Shown here piece by piece: positions 48,543-58,561 of a stretch of 64,000 nt of DNA. Location: the NCBI GenBank assembly GCA_001799845.1, contig MGUG01000054.1, forward strand, positions 127,393 to 191,392. Reading direction: 5' to 3'. How positions within the stretch are numbered: position 1 is the first letter of the stretch; every line of letters starts with the position of its first letter. The position numbers were made by a program, and so were the translations under genes. The notes under the pieces are model-generated. The model was given only the letters and a program-made list of their open reading frames with translations, was not told the DNA's origin and did no database searches. The DNA comes from Elusimicrobia bacterium GWC2_64_44. Its GTDB lineage: Bacteria > Elusimicrobiota > Elusimicrobia > Elusimicrobiales > UBA9959.

Positions 48543-49972
48543 ATGCTGAGCTCCTTGGGGTTGGACGTGAGCCAGAATTCATAGATGGCCCTGGTCACGA
48601 AGACGGAGGTGAACATACCGACCAGCAGACCGATGGTCAGCGTGACGGCGAAGCCCTTGACCGGGCCCGAGCCGAACTGGAACAGGAAGATGGCCGCGAT
48701 CCAGGTGGTCACGTTGGAGTCCAGGATGGCGCTCCAGGCCTTGTCGTAAGAGGTGGGGATAATCATTGCCACCGGTTTGGACAGTGCCAGTTCTTCGCGC
48801 ATGCGCTCGAGTATCAGCACGTTCGCGTCGATAGCCATTGCGAGCGACAGGATGATGCCGGCGATGCCGGGCAGCGTCAGCGTGGCGCCGAAGTAAGCCA
48901 TCGCGGCGGAGAGGAACACGAAGTTCAGCGCCAGCGCGATGTCGGCCACGAAGCCGCCCGCGCGGTAGTAGACCAGCATGAAGGCGATGACGAAGATGAA
49001 GCCGATGCCGGCGGCCGAGAGACCCTTATTGATGGAGTCTTCGCCGAGGCCGGGGCCCACCACGCGCTTCTCGATGATGTTGACCGGGGCGGGCAGGGCG
49101 CCGGCGCGCAGGATGATGGCCAGGTTGCGGGCCTCTTCCATGGTGAAGGAGCCTTCTATGACGCCCGAGCCGCCGCCGATGCGGCTCTTGATGACGGGCG
49201 CGGAGTGCACCACGTCGTCGAGCACGATGGCCAGGAACTTGTTGACGTTGGCGCCGGTGAAGTTCTCGAACAGCTTGCCGCCTTCCTTGTTGAAGGTAAA
49301 GCCGATGCTGGGGGTGCCGAACTGCTGGTCGGTCTCCACCCGGGCGCTCTCGAGGTAGGCGCCGGTCACGGGCACTTCGTTGAAGAGCACGTAGTAGCGG
49401 GCCTTGTCGCCTTCGGGGCCGGGGGCGGCCTTGCGCAGGATCGTTCCCTTGGGCATGAGCTTGGCGATCTCGGGCAGCAGCACGCCGTTCTTGCCGAAGG
49501 GGGGCTCGGTCAGGCCGTCCACCTTGGAGAGCACGGCCTGGGCCTCGTTGGAGGTGTCCACCAGGCGGAACTCGAGGAGGGCGGTCTTGCCGATGAGGTT
49601 CTCGGCCTCTTCGGTGTTGGAGATGCCGGGGAGGTCCACGGAGATCCAGCGCTCGCCCTGGCGGGAGATCGGGGTTTCGCCGACGCCGTACTGGTCGACG
49701 CGGTTGCGGATGATCTCGATGGCGCGGGTCATGGCGTCGTTGAGCTTTTCCTTCTTCTCGAGCTTTTCAACGTCGAGCTCGAGCAGCAGGTGCGTGCCGC
49801 CGCGCAGGTCGAGGCCGAGGTTCAGGATGCGCTTGGGGCGCAGGCGCATGGCCTCGGTCTTGGCGCGGTCGTCGGCGGTCTTGGTGTACCACTCGACGCT
49901 GGGATACAGCAGCCAGACGGCAAGGATAAGCAGGCCAAGGACCGTGCCTATTTTCCAGTGTAATTTGTTCAT
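48539..49972 (-). CDS. secD: Protein translocase subunit SecD
   Basis: 'LNLGLDLRGGTHLLLELD', 'AMAIDANVLILERMREEL'. Confidence 0.97.
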   Translation of the reverse strand: MNKLHWKIGTVLGLLILAVWLLYPSVEWYTKTADDRAKTEAMRLRPKRILNLGLDLRGGTHLLLELDVEKLEKKEKLNDAMTRAIEIIRNRVDQYGVGETPISRQGERWISVDLPGISNTEEAENLIGKTALLEFRLVDTSNEAQAVLSKVDGLTEPPFGKNGVLLPEIAKLMPKGTILRKAAPGPEGDKARYYVLFNEVPVTGAYLESARVETDQQFGTPSIGFTFNKEGGKLFENFTGANVNKFLAIVLDDVVHSAPVIKSRIGGGSGVIEGSFTMEEARNLAIILRAGALPAPVNIIEKRVVGPGLGEDSINKGLSAAGIGFIFVIAFMLVYYRAGGFVADIALALNFVFLSAAMAYFGATLTLPGIAGIILSLAMAIDANVLILERMREELALSKPVAMIIPTSYDKAWSAILDSNVTTWIAAIFLFQFGSGPVKGFAVTLTIGLLVGMFTSVFVTRAIYEFWLTSNPKELSI

Positions 49973-49990
49973 GTCCTATTGCTCCTTGAG

Positions 49991-50266
49991 TTACTTTGCC
50001 TGATTCAGAACCGCGCCGATCGCGCTGCGGGTGAAGAGGGCTTTTACGCCCTCGGCGATGCGGACTTCCACTTCTTCGCCTTTCACGGCAGTGATGACGC
50101 CTATCATTCCGCCGCGGGTGACTACCTTGTCGCCCGCTTTAAGGGCTTCAAGCATCTGCTTGGTCTCTTTCAGTTGTTTCTGCTGGGGGCGGATGAGCAG
50201 GAAATAGAAAATGATGGCTACGGCTATAAAGGGGACGAGCTGCATGAAGGCTGCGTTGTTGTTCAT
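49991..50266 (-). CDS. yajC: Preprotein translocase subunit YajC
   Basis: 'FYFLLIRPQQKQLKETKQMLEALKAGDKVVTRGGMIGVI'. Confidence 0.95.
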   Translation of the reverse strand: MNNNAAFMQLVPFIAVAIIFYFLLIRPQQKQLKETKQMLEALKAGDKVVTRGGMIGVITAVKGEEVEVRIAEGVKALFTRSAIGAVLNQAK

Positions 50267-50349
50267 TGTTCCTCCGTCGGCTGTTGCGGTAAATATTCTA
50301 ACAAATTTTAAGTATTAATAATAATTAACGGTTTCCGGAGCTGTGTTGG

Positions 50350-50542
50350 CGCTCGACCGGGCCCTCCGCTCGCTCATAAGCGGCCGTGGCAGAAGAGGGC
50401 CTGCGGTCCTCCGCCGGCAAAGAACTCGTCGCGCACACAGTGCGCTCCTCAAACATTCTTTGCCGCCGCCTTAATGATAGGCGGTCCGCTCCGGACCTTG
50501 GCCCTACGGCCTAAAATCGCTCACGGAGGGCCCGGTCGAGCG
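50350..50542 (-). repeat. Structured repeat element E (193 bp), inverted relative to element D
   Basis: Perfect arms CGCTCGACCGGGCCCTCCG / CGGAGGGCCCGGTCGAGCG; core homologous to element D. Confidence 0.9.
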
Positions 50543-50546
50543 GCGG

Positions 50547-51725
<1,179 letters not shown>

Positions 51726-51760
51726 CTACCGTGCGTGCAGGAACGCCAGCGTGTTGGGCC

Positions 51761-51876
51761 GGCGAGGGTATGCCTTCTCCGGGTACGCTCGCCACACCGT
51801 GGCTCGCTCTGTCAGTCGGCCCTCGCGCTATGCAAGCTCGGGCCGACCGAGGCCCCTGCGAAGGCATACCCTCACC
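51761..51876 (-). repeat. Structured repeat element B (116 bp)
   Basis: Arms GGCGAGGGTATGCCTTC / GAAGGCATACCCTCACC; core CCCGAGCTTGCATAGCGCGAGGG on minus. Confidence 0.82.
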
Positions 51877-51923
51877 GTCCCTCAGTCCGTGTCAGTACTA
51901 CTGCAAGCGAGAAACCAGCGGAG

Positions 51924-52044
51924 ACCGCAGGGGGTAGGGTTAGCAAAACCCTCATGAGGCCCGAGCTTGCGTAAGCGCGAGGGCCGAATGCGGAGTGAGC
52001 GCACGGTGTGCGCGAACGCGTTTTGCGTTCCTACCCCCTGCGGT
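51924..52044 (+). repeat. Structured repeat element C (121 bp)
   Basis: Perfect arms ACCGCAGGGGGTAGG / CCTACCCCCTGCGGT; core CCCGAGCTTGCGTAAGCGCGAGGGC on plus. Confidence 0.85.
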
Positions 52045-52124
52045 AGGCCGCCAACCACGAGCGCGCCCAGGGGCCCCTACCCGGCTGGCCCCCGACTGGG
52101 CATCTCGCGGTCCTCTCTGTAAAT

Positions 52125-53171
52125 TTAACATATGAACATGGAGTCGCCGTAGGAGTAGAAGCGGTATTTTTCTTTGACCGCTTCGGAGTAGGCTTTGAAG
52201 AGGAGGTCACGGCCGGCGAAGGCGGCGGTCATGTAGAGGGGGGCGGAGTCGGGGACGTGCAGGTTAGTGATGAAGCCGCCCGCGACCTTGAACTTGTAGC
52301 CGGGCTTGATGAAGAGGCCCGCCCTGCCCGAGCCGGCCCGGACGGCGCCGCCCTCGTCGGAGAAGGTCTCGAGCGTACGCATGGAAGAGGTGCCTACCGC
52401 TATGACGCGGCCGCCGGCGGCGCGATGGGCGTTGATGAGGGCGGCCGTCTCTTCCGGGATCGAACAGGTCTCCTCCATCATGATATGGGAGGCGGGATCC
52501 TCGGAGCGCACCGGCTTGAAGGTGCCCCAGCCGATATGCAGCATGACGAAGGCTTTTTTGATGCCCGCCGCGTCGAGGCGGGCGAACAGGTCCGGCGTGA
52601 AGTGGAAGCCCGCCGTGTGGGCCGCAATGGAGCCCGCCTCGGCCGCGTAGACTGTCTGGTACTTTTCCTCGTCGGCGGGGGCCTCCGCGCCGCGGCGCTT
52701 GCGCGCGTTGAGGATATACTGCGGCAGCGGCACGGCCCCGTTGGCGGCGAGGTAAGCCTCGTCCACCGGGACCGAAAAGCGGAAGGAGTAGCTCCCGTCG
52801 GGGTTGCGGCCCAGGCATTCGGCCGCAGCACCCCCGGCACAGAGCAGCGTAGCCCCCGGCTGGATCTTGCGGCACAGGCCGGTCCAGAGGGTGTGGTCCG
52901 GGCCGGAGGGGGCCATCAGGAGTATCTCCGATTTGCCGCCGGTGGGCTTGGCGGCCGCCAGGCGCGCCTTCCAGACCTTGCTGCGGTTGAGCACCAGCAG
53001 GTCGCGCGGCCCCAGCAGCCCGGCCAGGCCGCTGAAGCGGTGGTGAGAAAGTTTTCCGCCGGAGCGGTCGACCGCCAGCAGGCGCGACGAATCGCGCGGC
53101 TCGGCGGGGCGGTCGGCTATCAGCGGCTCTATGTCGAGCGCGGAGAATTCTTTAAGGGCTTCTTCACTCAT
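52125..53171 (-). CDS. queA: S-adenosylmethionine:tRNA ribosyltransferase-isomerase
   Basis: 'LLVLNRSKVWKARL', 'HTAGFHFTPDLFARL', 'HIGWGTFKPV', 'TSSMRTLETF'. Confidence 0.96.
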   Translation of the reverse strand: MSEEALKEFSALDIEPLIADRPAEPRDSSRLLAVDRSGGKLSHHRFSGLAGLLGPRDLLVLNRSKVWKARLAAAKPTGGKSEILLMAPSGPDHTLWTGLCRKIQPGATLLCAGGAAAECLGRNPDGSYSFRFSVPVDEAYLAANGAVPLPQYILNARKRRGAEAPADEEKYQTVYAAEAGSIAAHTAGFHFTPDLFARLDAAGIKKAFVMLHIGWGTFKPVRSEDPASHIMMEETCSIPEETAALINAHRAAGGRVIAVGTSSMRTLETFSDEGGAVRAGSGRAGLFIKPGYKFKVAGGFITNLHVPDSAPLYMTAAFAGRDLLFKAYSEAVKEKYRFYSYGDSMFIC

Positions 53172-54297
53172 GATCTAGTATGGCGGCGCCGGGGTAATAG
53201 TGGCGGAGTATCTTTTTATACGGCCGGCCTTTCATCGCCATGTACTTGGCTCCTTCCTGGCACATGCCCACGCCGTGGCCCCAACCCCGTCCCGCCAGCT
53301 CAAAGCCGCCCTTAACGGGCGTAATGGAAGTGATGTAAACGCTGCGGAACTCGAAGGTGCCGAAGCGCTTGCGCATCTCGGTGGCCTGCACGGTCTTGGA
53401 GCCTTTGTCGGTGCCGACCAGGAACGAGACCGCCCGCCCCGAGCGGTCCTTCTTATGGATCCGCAGGCTCTTCACCTTCAGCGCGGTGGAACCGGCCGCC
53501 TGGATGTATTTCAACAGCTCCGAAGAGGCCAGGTAATACTCCCAGCGGTAGTGGCGGGAGGGGGAACAGAACGGATCGGGCGCGCCGTAAAGGGGCTTGA
53601 TGATATCCTCGCCCCAGGCCGAGCGCACGCTGGCCGTGTGGCCGCCGCAGCAGGCGTGAAAGAAAGCGGAGACCAGCTTTCCTTTATATTTAAGCACTTC
53701 GCCGCGCGTAGAGTTCACCGCCTCTATGATCCTCGGGCTGATCTTGGCGGTGCCCTTGTAGACCTGCATCTCCACGCCGTCGGTCACGTCGTAATCGCGG
53801 GCCGGGTTGATATAGCGCAGGGCGTAGGTGCGAGAGGCCACGGCCTGGGCCTTCAGCGCCTCGAGCGGCCAGTCCGGGCTCATCTCCGAAGGCAGCACGC
53901 CCTGGAGGTAGTCCTCCAGGGACAGATATTCGATGATGTCCAGCTTGCCTTCCGGCGTGGCGCGCAGCAGGATGTCTCCCTTGTAAAGATTGCCGCCCAG
54001 GCGGATGCGCTCCTGTCCGTCGGCGGCCAGCAGCTTGATGGGGGAAGAGAGGGCCTGCCCCGCCACGGCTATGCCGCGCCCGTCGGCCTTGACCTCGTAG
54101 GAGGCGTCGGCCAGCAGCATGTACTTCTGCCCGCTCTTGACCTCCTGCACGTAGAGCTTGGCCGAGGTTTTGAGCTTGAGCGCCGGCGAGTTGCGGGAGA
54201 TGGCCACCCGGATCTGCGGCTGCGCGCCCAAGCCGTCGGCCGCCGCCGCGGGCGCGGGGGAGCAAAGCAGGAAGAGCAGCGCGGGAAGCAGTTTCAT
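53164..54297 (-). CDS. SpoIID/LytB domain protein
   Basis: 'YLQGVLPSEMSPDWPLEALKAQAVASRTYAL', 'HACCGGHTASV', 'GRGWGHGVGMCQEGAKYMA'. Confidence 0.93.
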   Translation of the reverse strand: MKLLPALLFLLCSPAPAAAADGLGAQPQIRVAISRNSPALKLKTSAKLYVQEVKSGQKYMLLADASYEVKADGRGIAVAGQALSSPIKLLAADGQERIRLGGNLYKGDILLRATPEGKLDIIEYLSLEDYLQGVLPSEMSPDWPLEALKAQAVASRTYALRYINPARDYDVTDGVEMQVYKGTAKISPRIIEAVNSTRGEVLKYKGKLVSAFFHACCGGHTASVRSAWGEDIIKPLYGAPDPFCSPSRHYRWEYYLASSELLKYIQAAGSTALKVKSLRIHKKDRSGRAVSFLVGTDKGSKTVQATEMRKRFGTFEFRSVYITSITPVKGGFELAGRGWGHGVGMCQEGAKYMAMKGRPYKKILRHYYPGAAILDHE

Positions 54298-54303
54298 CCG
54301 TGG

Positions 54304-55329
54304 TTAAAGTAGTTCCGCCTGGGGGGACAGCTTGAGGCCCAGGTGCGCGGCCGCCTTGGCCGTCAGCACGCGGCCGCGGGTGGTGCGCTTGAGGAAGCCG
54401 GCCTGCATCAGGAACGGCTCGATCACGTCGGTAAGGGTGTCCGGCTCCTCGGAGACGGCAACCGCCAGAGTCTCTATGCCCACCGGCCCGCCGCCGAACT
54501 TCTCGGCTATGGCCAGCAGGATTCGGCGGTCCAGGTTGTCGAGCCCCTCGGGGTCTATCTCCAGCGAGGCCATGGCGGCCTCGGTGACTTCCCTGGTGAT
54601 GACGCCGGCGGCCTTCACGTCGGCGAAGTCGCGCACGCGCTTGAGCAGGCGGTTGGCTATGCGCGGGGTGCCGCGCGAGCGGCGGGCTATCAGGGCCAGC
54701 GCTGGCTTCTCCGCCCTGCTGCCCAGGATGCCGGCCGAGCGGACGAGGATCTGCGTGATCTCCTCCTCGCCGTAGAACCCGAGGTTGAAAACTATGCCGA
54801 ACCTGTCGCGCAGCGGGCCGGTCAGCAGGCCGCTGCGGGTGGTGGCGCCGACCAGCGTGAAGCGCGGCACGGCCAGCTTCAGCGTGGTGGCGCCGGGGCC
54901 CTGGCCTGTGTTGATGAAGAATAAAAAATCCTCCATCACGGGGTAGAGGGCTTCTTCCACCGTGGCGTTGAGGCGGTGGATCTCGTCGATGAACAGGATG
55001 TCGCCCTCGGCCAGCTCGGTGGTGAGCATGGCGGCCAGGTCGCCCGGCTTGGAGAGCACCGGGCCGGAGGTCACCTTCATGTTGACGCCCATCTCGCGCG
55101 CCAGGATGTGGGAGAGGGTAGTCTTGCCGAGGCCCGGGGGGGAATAAAACAGGCAGTGGTCGAGCGGCTCTTTGCGGCCGCGGGCGGCCTGGATGAAGAC
55201 CTTCAGGTTGTCCTTCAGCTTGGCCTGCCCGACGAACTCGTCGAGGGAGGCCGGGCGCAGGGCGGATTCCAGCCGCGCGGCCTCGGGTGAGGCGGGGCGG
55301 GCGGCGAGCAGGTCGTCGTTCTTGGGCAT
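54304..55329 (-). CDS. ruvB: Holliday junction helicase RuvB
   Basis: '[23 protein letters not shown]', '[18 protein letters not shown]', '[18 protein letters not shown]'. Confidence 0.97.
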   Translation of the reverse strand: MPKNDDLLAARPASPEAARLESALRPASLDEFVGQAKLKDNLKVFIQAARGRKEPLDHCLFYSPPGLGKTTLSHILAREMGVNMKVTSGPVLSKPGDLAAMLTTELAEGDILFIDEIHRLNATVEEALYPVMEDFLFFINTGQGPGATTLKLAVPRFTLVGATTRSGLLTGPLRDRFGIVFNLGFYGEEEITQILVRSAGILGSRAEKPALALIARRSRGTPRIANRLLKRVRDFADVKAAGVITREVTEAAMASLEIDPEGLDNLDRRILLAIAEKFGGGPVGIETLAVAVSEEPDTLTDVIEPFLMQAGFLKRTTRGRVLTAKAAAHLGLKLSPQAELL

Positions 55330-55937
55330 TATTTGGGTGAGAGGCGCTTGAGCGCCAGCCTGATGATGGTTTCGGCGGAGGCGGCGCCGCCGGCTTCCGC
55401 CGAAGCGTCCTCGAGGGCGGCCCTGGCTTCGCCGGCCCTGAAGCCCAGCGTGGTGAGGGCGCTCATGGCCTGCGCGTAGGCCCCTGAAGCGGCGGGGAAG
55501 GCCCCGGCGGCGTAGGCGCCGGACTGCGGGAGCTTGTCCTTGAGGGCCGATACCAGCTTGTCGGCGGTCTTGGCCGTGAAACCGAAGATGGCCGTGAGGC
55601 GCTTGGTGTCCTTGGCGGCCACGGCGGCGGTGAAATCGGGCATGGACTTCACGGCCTTGCCGAGGTAGTCCATGGCTTTCTTTGCGCCGGTGTTGGGCAC
55701 GGCGTCGCGCAGCAGGTCGAAAAGCTTCTTTTCCTCTTTGGAACGGAAGCCGTAAAGCGCGGTGCCGCCGTACATGCTGATGGACTCGGCGATGAAAACC
55801 TCAGCCGTGGCCCCCTCGGCGCCCAGCGCTTCCAGCGAAGGCTCGCAGAAAAACACCTCGTAGCCGAGGCCGTTGGTCTCGATCACGGCGCTCTCGGCGT
55901 CCTTGTGCACTATGCGGCCGCGCAGGTAGGCTAGCAT
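55329..55937 (-). CDS. ruvA: Holliday junction protein RuvA
   Basis: '[13 protein letters not shown]...[12 protein letters not shown]'; operon with ruvB/ruvC. Confidence 0.94.
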   Translation of the reverse strand: MLAYLRGRIVHKDAESAVIETNGLGYEVFFCEPSLEALGAEGATAEVFIAESISMYGGTALYGFRSKEEKKLFDLLRDAVPNTGAKKAMDYLGKAVKSMPDFTAAVAAKDTKRLTAIFGFTAKTADKLVSALKDKLPQSGAYAAGAFPAASGAYAQAMSALTTLGFRAGEARAALEDASAEAGGAASAETIIRLALKRLSPK

Positions 55938-56446
55938 TTGGCCCGCTCCTTCGCCGCCGCCAGCGCCTTGGCGAAAGGGGCCAGCCGCAGGTGGCAGAGG
56001 GCCGCCGCGGCGGCGTCCGCCACGTCGTCGGGCTCCAGCGGCGCGGCGAGGTTCAGCGTGAGCTGCACCACCCGCTGCATCTGCCGCTTCTCGGCGGAGC
56101 CGCTGCCTGAGATGGTCTTCTTGATGGTCTTGGGGTTGTAGGAGCTGATCGGGACGCCCGCCTTGTCGCAGGCCAGCAGGATCACGCCGCGGGCGTGGGT
56201 AGTGTTGGCCTGCGTGTCCGCCCGCTTGGAAAAAAAGACTTCCTCTATGGCGGCCTCGCCCGGGGCGTGCGCCCTGACCACGGAGGAAAGCTCGTCGTAA
56301 ACCGCCGTAAGGCGCTTTTCCAGGCGGGTATTGGCGGGGGTGTGGATCAGGCCGGAGGCGGCCAGCCGCGGGGGGGCGGCGCCGTCCTTTTCAAGCACGG
56401 CCCAGCCGGTCCTGTCCAGCCCAGGGTCTATGCCAAGTATCCTCAC
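55931..56446 (-). CDS. ruvC: Holliday junction resolvase RuvC
   Basis: 'RILGIDPGLDRTGWAVLE', 'AAIEEVFFSKRADTQANTTHARGVILLAC'. Confidence 0.97.
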   Translation of the reverse strand: MRILGIDPGLDRTGWAVLEKDGAAPPRLAASGLIHTPANTRLEKRLTAVYDELSSVVRAHAPGEAAIEEVFFSKRADTQANTTHARGVILLACDKAGVPISSYNPKTIKKTISGSGSAEKRQMQRVVQLTLNLAAPLEPDDVADAAAAALCHLRLAPFAKALAAAKERAKC

Positions 56447-56452
56447 GGAGGG

Positions 56453-57208
56453 TTACTTCTCCAGCTTGGCGATGATCGCGTCGGGGATGTTGAAGTTGGA
56501 GTAGACCTTCTGCACGTCGTCGTGGTCTTCCAGCGATTCCATCAGGTCGAGCACGCGCTGGGCGTGATCCTCTCCGACGTTGACCTCGTTCTTGGGAAGC
56601 ATCGTGATCTCCGCGGTGACCACGGGGATCTTCTTCTCTTCCAGCTTGGCCTTCACGGAGTCGAAATCCTGCGGAGCGGTGATGACCTCGTATTCTTCGG
56701 AGCCCTCGGGAGAGCGGAAATCCTCGGCCCCGATCTCGAGCACCAGGTTCATCAGCTCCTCTTCCTTGGCGTCCTCTTTCTTTACGGAGAGGTAGCCCTT
56801 CTGCTCGAACATCCAGCCTACGCAGCCGGCCGAGCCCATGTTGCCCCCGTGCTGGTCGAGGATCTTGCGGATCTCGCTGGCGGCGCGGTTCTTGCTGTCG
56901 GTGGTGACGTTGATGATGATGGCTATGCCGCCGGGGCCGTAGCCCTCGTAAATGATCTCTTCGTAGACCACGCCAGGCTCCTGGCCCGTGCCGCGCCTGA
57001 TGGCGCGCTTGACGTTCTCAAGGGGCATGTTGCTGCCTTTCGCGTCCGCGATGGCGGAGCGCAGGCGGGGGTTATCATCGGGATTGCCGCCGCCGGCCTT
57101 GGCCGCGATGGCGATCTCCTTGATGATCTTGGTCCACACCTTGCCTCTCTTCGCGTCGGTGATGGCCTTCTTGTGCTTGATACCGGCCCAGTGAGAATGT
57201 CCGCCCAT
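56453..57208 (-). CDS. YebC/PmpR family regulator
   Basis: 'MGGHSHWAGIKHKKAITDAKRGKVWTKIIKEI'. Confidence 0.97.
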   Translation of the reverse strand: MGGHSHWAGIKHKKAITDAKRGKVWTKIIKEIAIAAKAGGGNPDDNPRLRSAIADAKGSNMPLENVKRAIRRGTGQEPGVVYEEIIYEGYGPGGIAIIINVTTDSKNRAASEIRKILDQHGGNMGSAGCVGWMFEQKGYLSVKKEDAKEEELMNLVLEIGAEDFRSPEGSEEYEVITAPQDFDSVKAKLEEKKIPVVTAEITMLPKNEVNVGEDHAQRVLDLMESLEDHDDVQKVYSNFNIPDAIIAKLEK

Positions 57209-57304
57209 GGTGAACTCCTTGCTAAGGGGATTTAGGGTTAAAATTGCCGCGATTATGACGGCGGCTAAATAAATTCTATAATAATATGAATCGTTTCACA
57301 ACCC

Positions 57305-57378
57305 GCCCTCTTAGCTCAACTGGATAGAGCGTCCGCCTTCGAAGCGGCAGGTTAGAGGTTCGAGTCCTCTAGAGGGCA
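57305..57378 (+). tRNA. tRNA-Arg (anticodon TCG)
   Basis: Cloverleaf by eye: acceptor GCCCTCT/AGAGGGC, D stem GCTC/GAGC, anticodon loop CTTCGAA, T stem AGAGG/CCTCT with TTCGAGT; CCA not encoded. Confidence 0.95.
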
Positions 57379-57468
57379 CGATTTAGGCTTTTGCGGCTCG
57401 GCGGTCCTGTAACTTATTTGTAATCAAAAGTTAACCATACCGCAAACAGGATAGATTAGAATTTATAC

Positions 57469-58560
57469 ATGTTCGCCTTACTGGTGGCCGTCTTGCTGGT
57501 ACTGCCTGCCCTGCCCGGGGTTGCTCAGCCGTTGCCCAAAAAAGACCTGGGCCGCCGCGCCCTGCAGACCGTCGTGGAGCACCTCAAGAGCGACGACTCC
57601 GACGTGCGCGCCCTGGCGGCCGGCATCCTGGGCGAGGCCGGCAACAAGGCCGCCGCGGGCATGCTGCGCAATATGCTGGGCGACTCCGATAAGTACGTGC
57701 GCCTCGCCGCGGCCAGGGCGCTCTGGCAGCTCGGCAGCCCGGCCGGCATGAAGACCGTCCTCGGAGTAATCGGAGACGTGCCGGCGCAGGGACCGATAGC
57801 CGTCACCAACACCCCGCTGGTGGAGCTCAAGATCATTTCCCAGAACAAGATCCGCGAGAAGGCCATAGAGACCTATGCCTGGATGAAGGGGGAGAAAGCC
57901 TCCGAACTGCTTTACCAGCTCAAGAACGATAACTACGGCACCGTCCGCGACGCCGCCGCCCGCGAACTGGCGCGCCTGGGCCGCGAAGAGGAGCTGACCC
58001 AGTTCACCGAGGCGCTGGCCGCAGAGGAAGAGCCTATCCGCTACGAGGCGGCGGGCGTCCTGGGCCGAATCTGCGCCGCCTCGGCCGCCGGCCCGCTGGT
58101 CAAGCTGCTGGCGGCGGAAAAGTCCATGCGCGTGCGCATGGCCGCGCTGGACGCGCTGAAATGCGCCCCGGCCAAAAAAGAGGCGGCCGACGAGCTGCTG
58201 AAGCTGGCCGACGACGAGAACCCCACCATCAAATTCAAGGCCGTCGGAGCGCTGGGCGGCATCAAGGACGCGCGGGTCAAAGAAAAGCTGGCGGCCGTGG
58301 CCGCCGCCACCCGGGACATCCGCCTAAAAATAACGGCCCAGAAGGGGCTGATGCTCGCTGGCGCGGCGCCGGACCTGAACACCGCCCGCGACGCCATGAG
58401 CGCCGCCAGCGCGGATATAAAACTGGAAGCGCTGGACGTGATCTCCTCTTTCAGCGACGAGGACGCCCTGCCCCTGGTGGACCAGGCCCTGGCTGACGCC
58501 GATACCAAAGTCAAGCTGGCCGCCGCGCTGCAGGCGCTGAAGCGGGCCTCGCGCAAGTAA
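57469..58560 (+). CDS. Exported HEAT-repeat protein
   Basis: Signal peptide; repeats such as 'DSDVRALAAGILGEAGN', 'DKYVRLAAARALWQLGS'. Confidence 0.85.
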   Translation: MFALLVAVLLVLPALPGVAQPLPKKDLGRRALQTVVEHLKSDDSDVRALAAGILGEAGNKAAAGMLRNMLGDSDKYVRLAAARALWQLGSPAGMKTVLGVIGDVPAQGPIAVTNTPLVELKIISQNKIREKAIETYAWMKGEKASELLYQLKNDNYGTVRDAAARELARLGREEELTQFTEALAAEEEPIRYEAAGVLGRICAASAAGPLVKLLAAEKSMRVRMAALDALKCAPAKKEAADELLKLADDENPTIKFKAVGALGGIKDARVKEKLAAVAAATRDIRLKITAQKGLMLAGAAPDLNTARDAMSAASADIKLEALDVISSFSDEDALPLVDQALADADTKVKLAAALQALKRASRK

Positions 58561-58561
58561 T

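Noticed and set aside
51731-51974. Stack of small ORFs in all three plus frames (68-79 aa)
   Set aside because: Lie in the structured repeat cassette B/C; simultaneous open frames reflect GC-rich hairpins, not coding.
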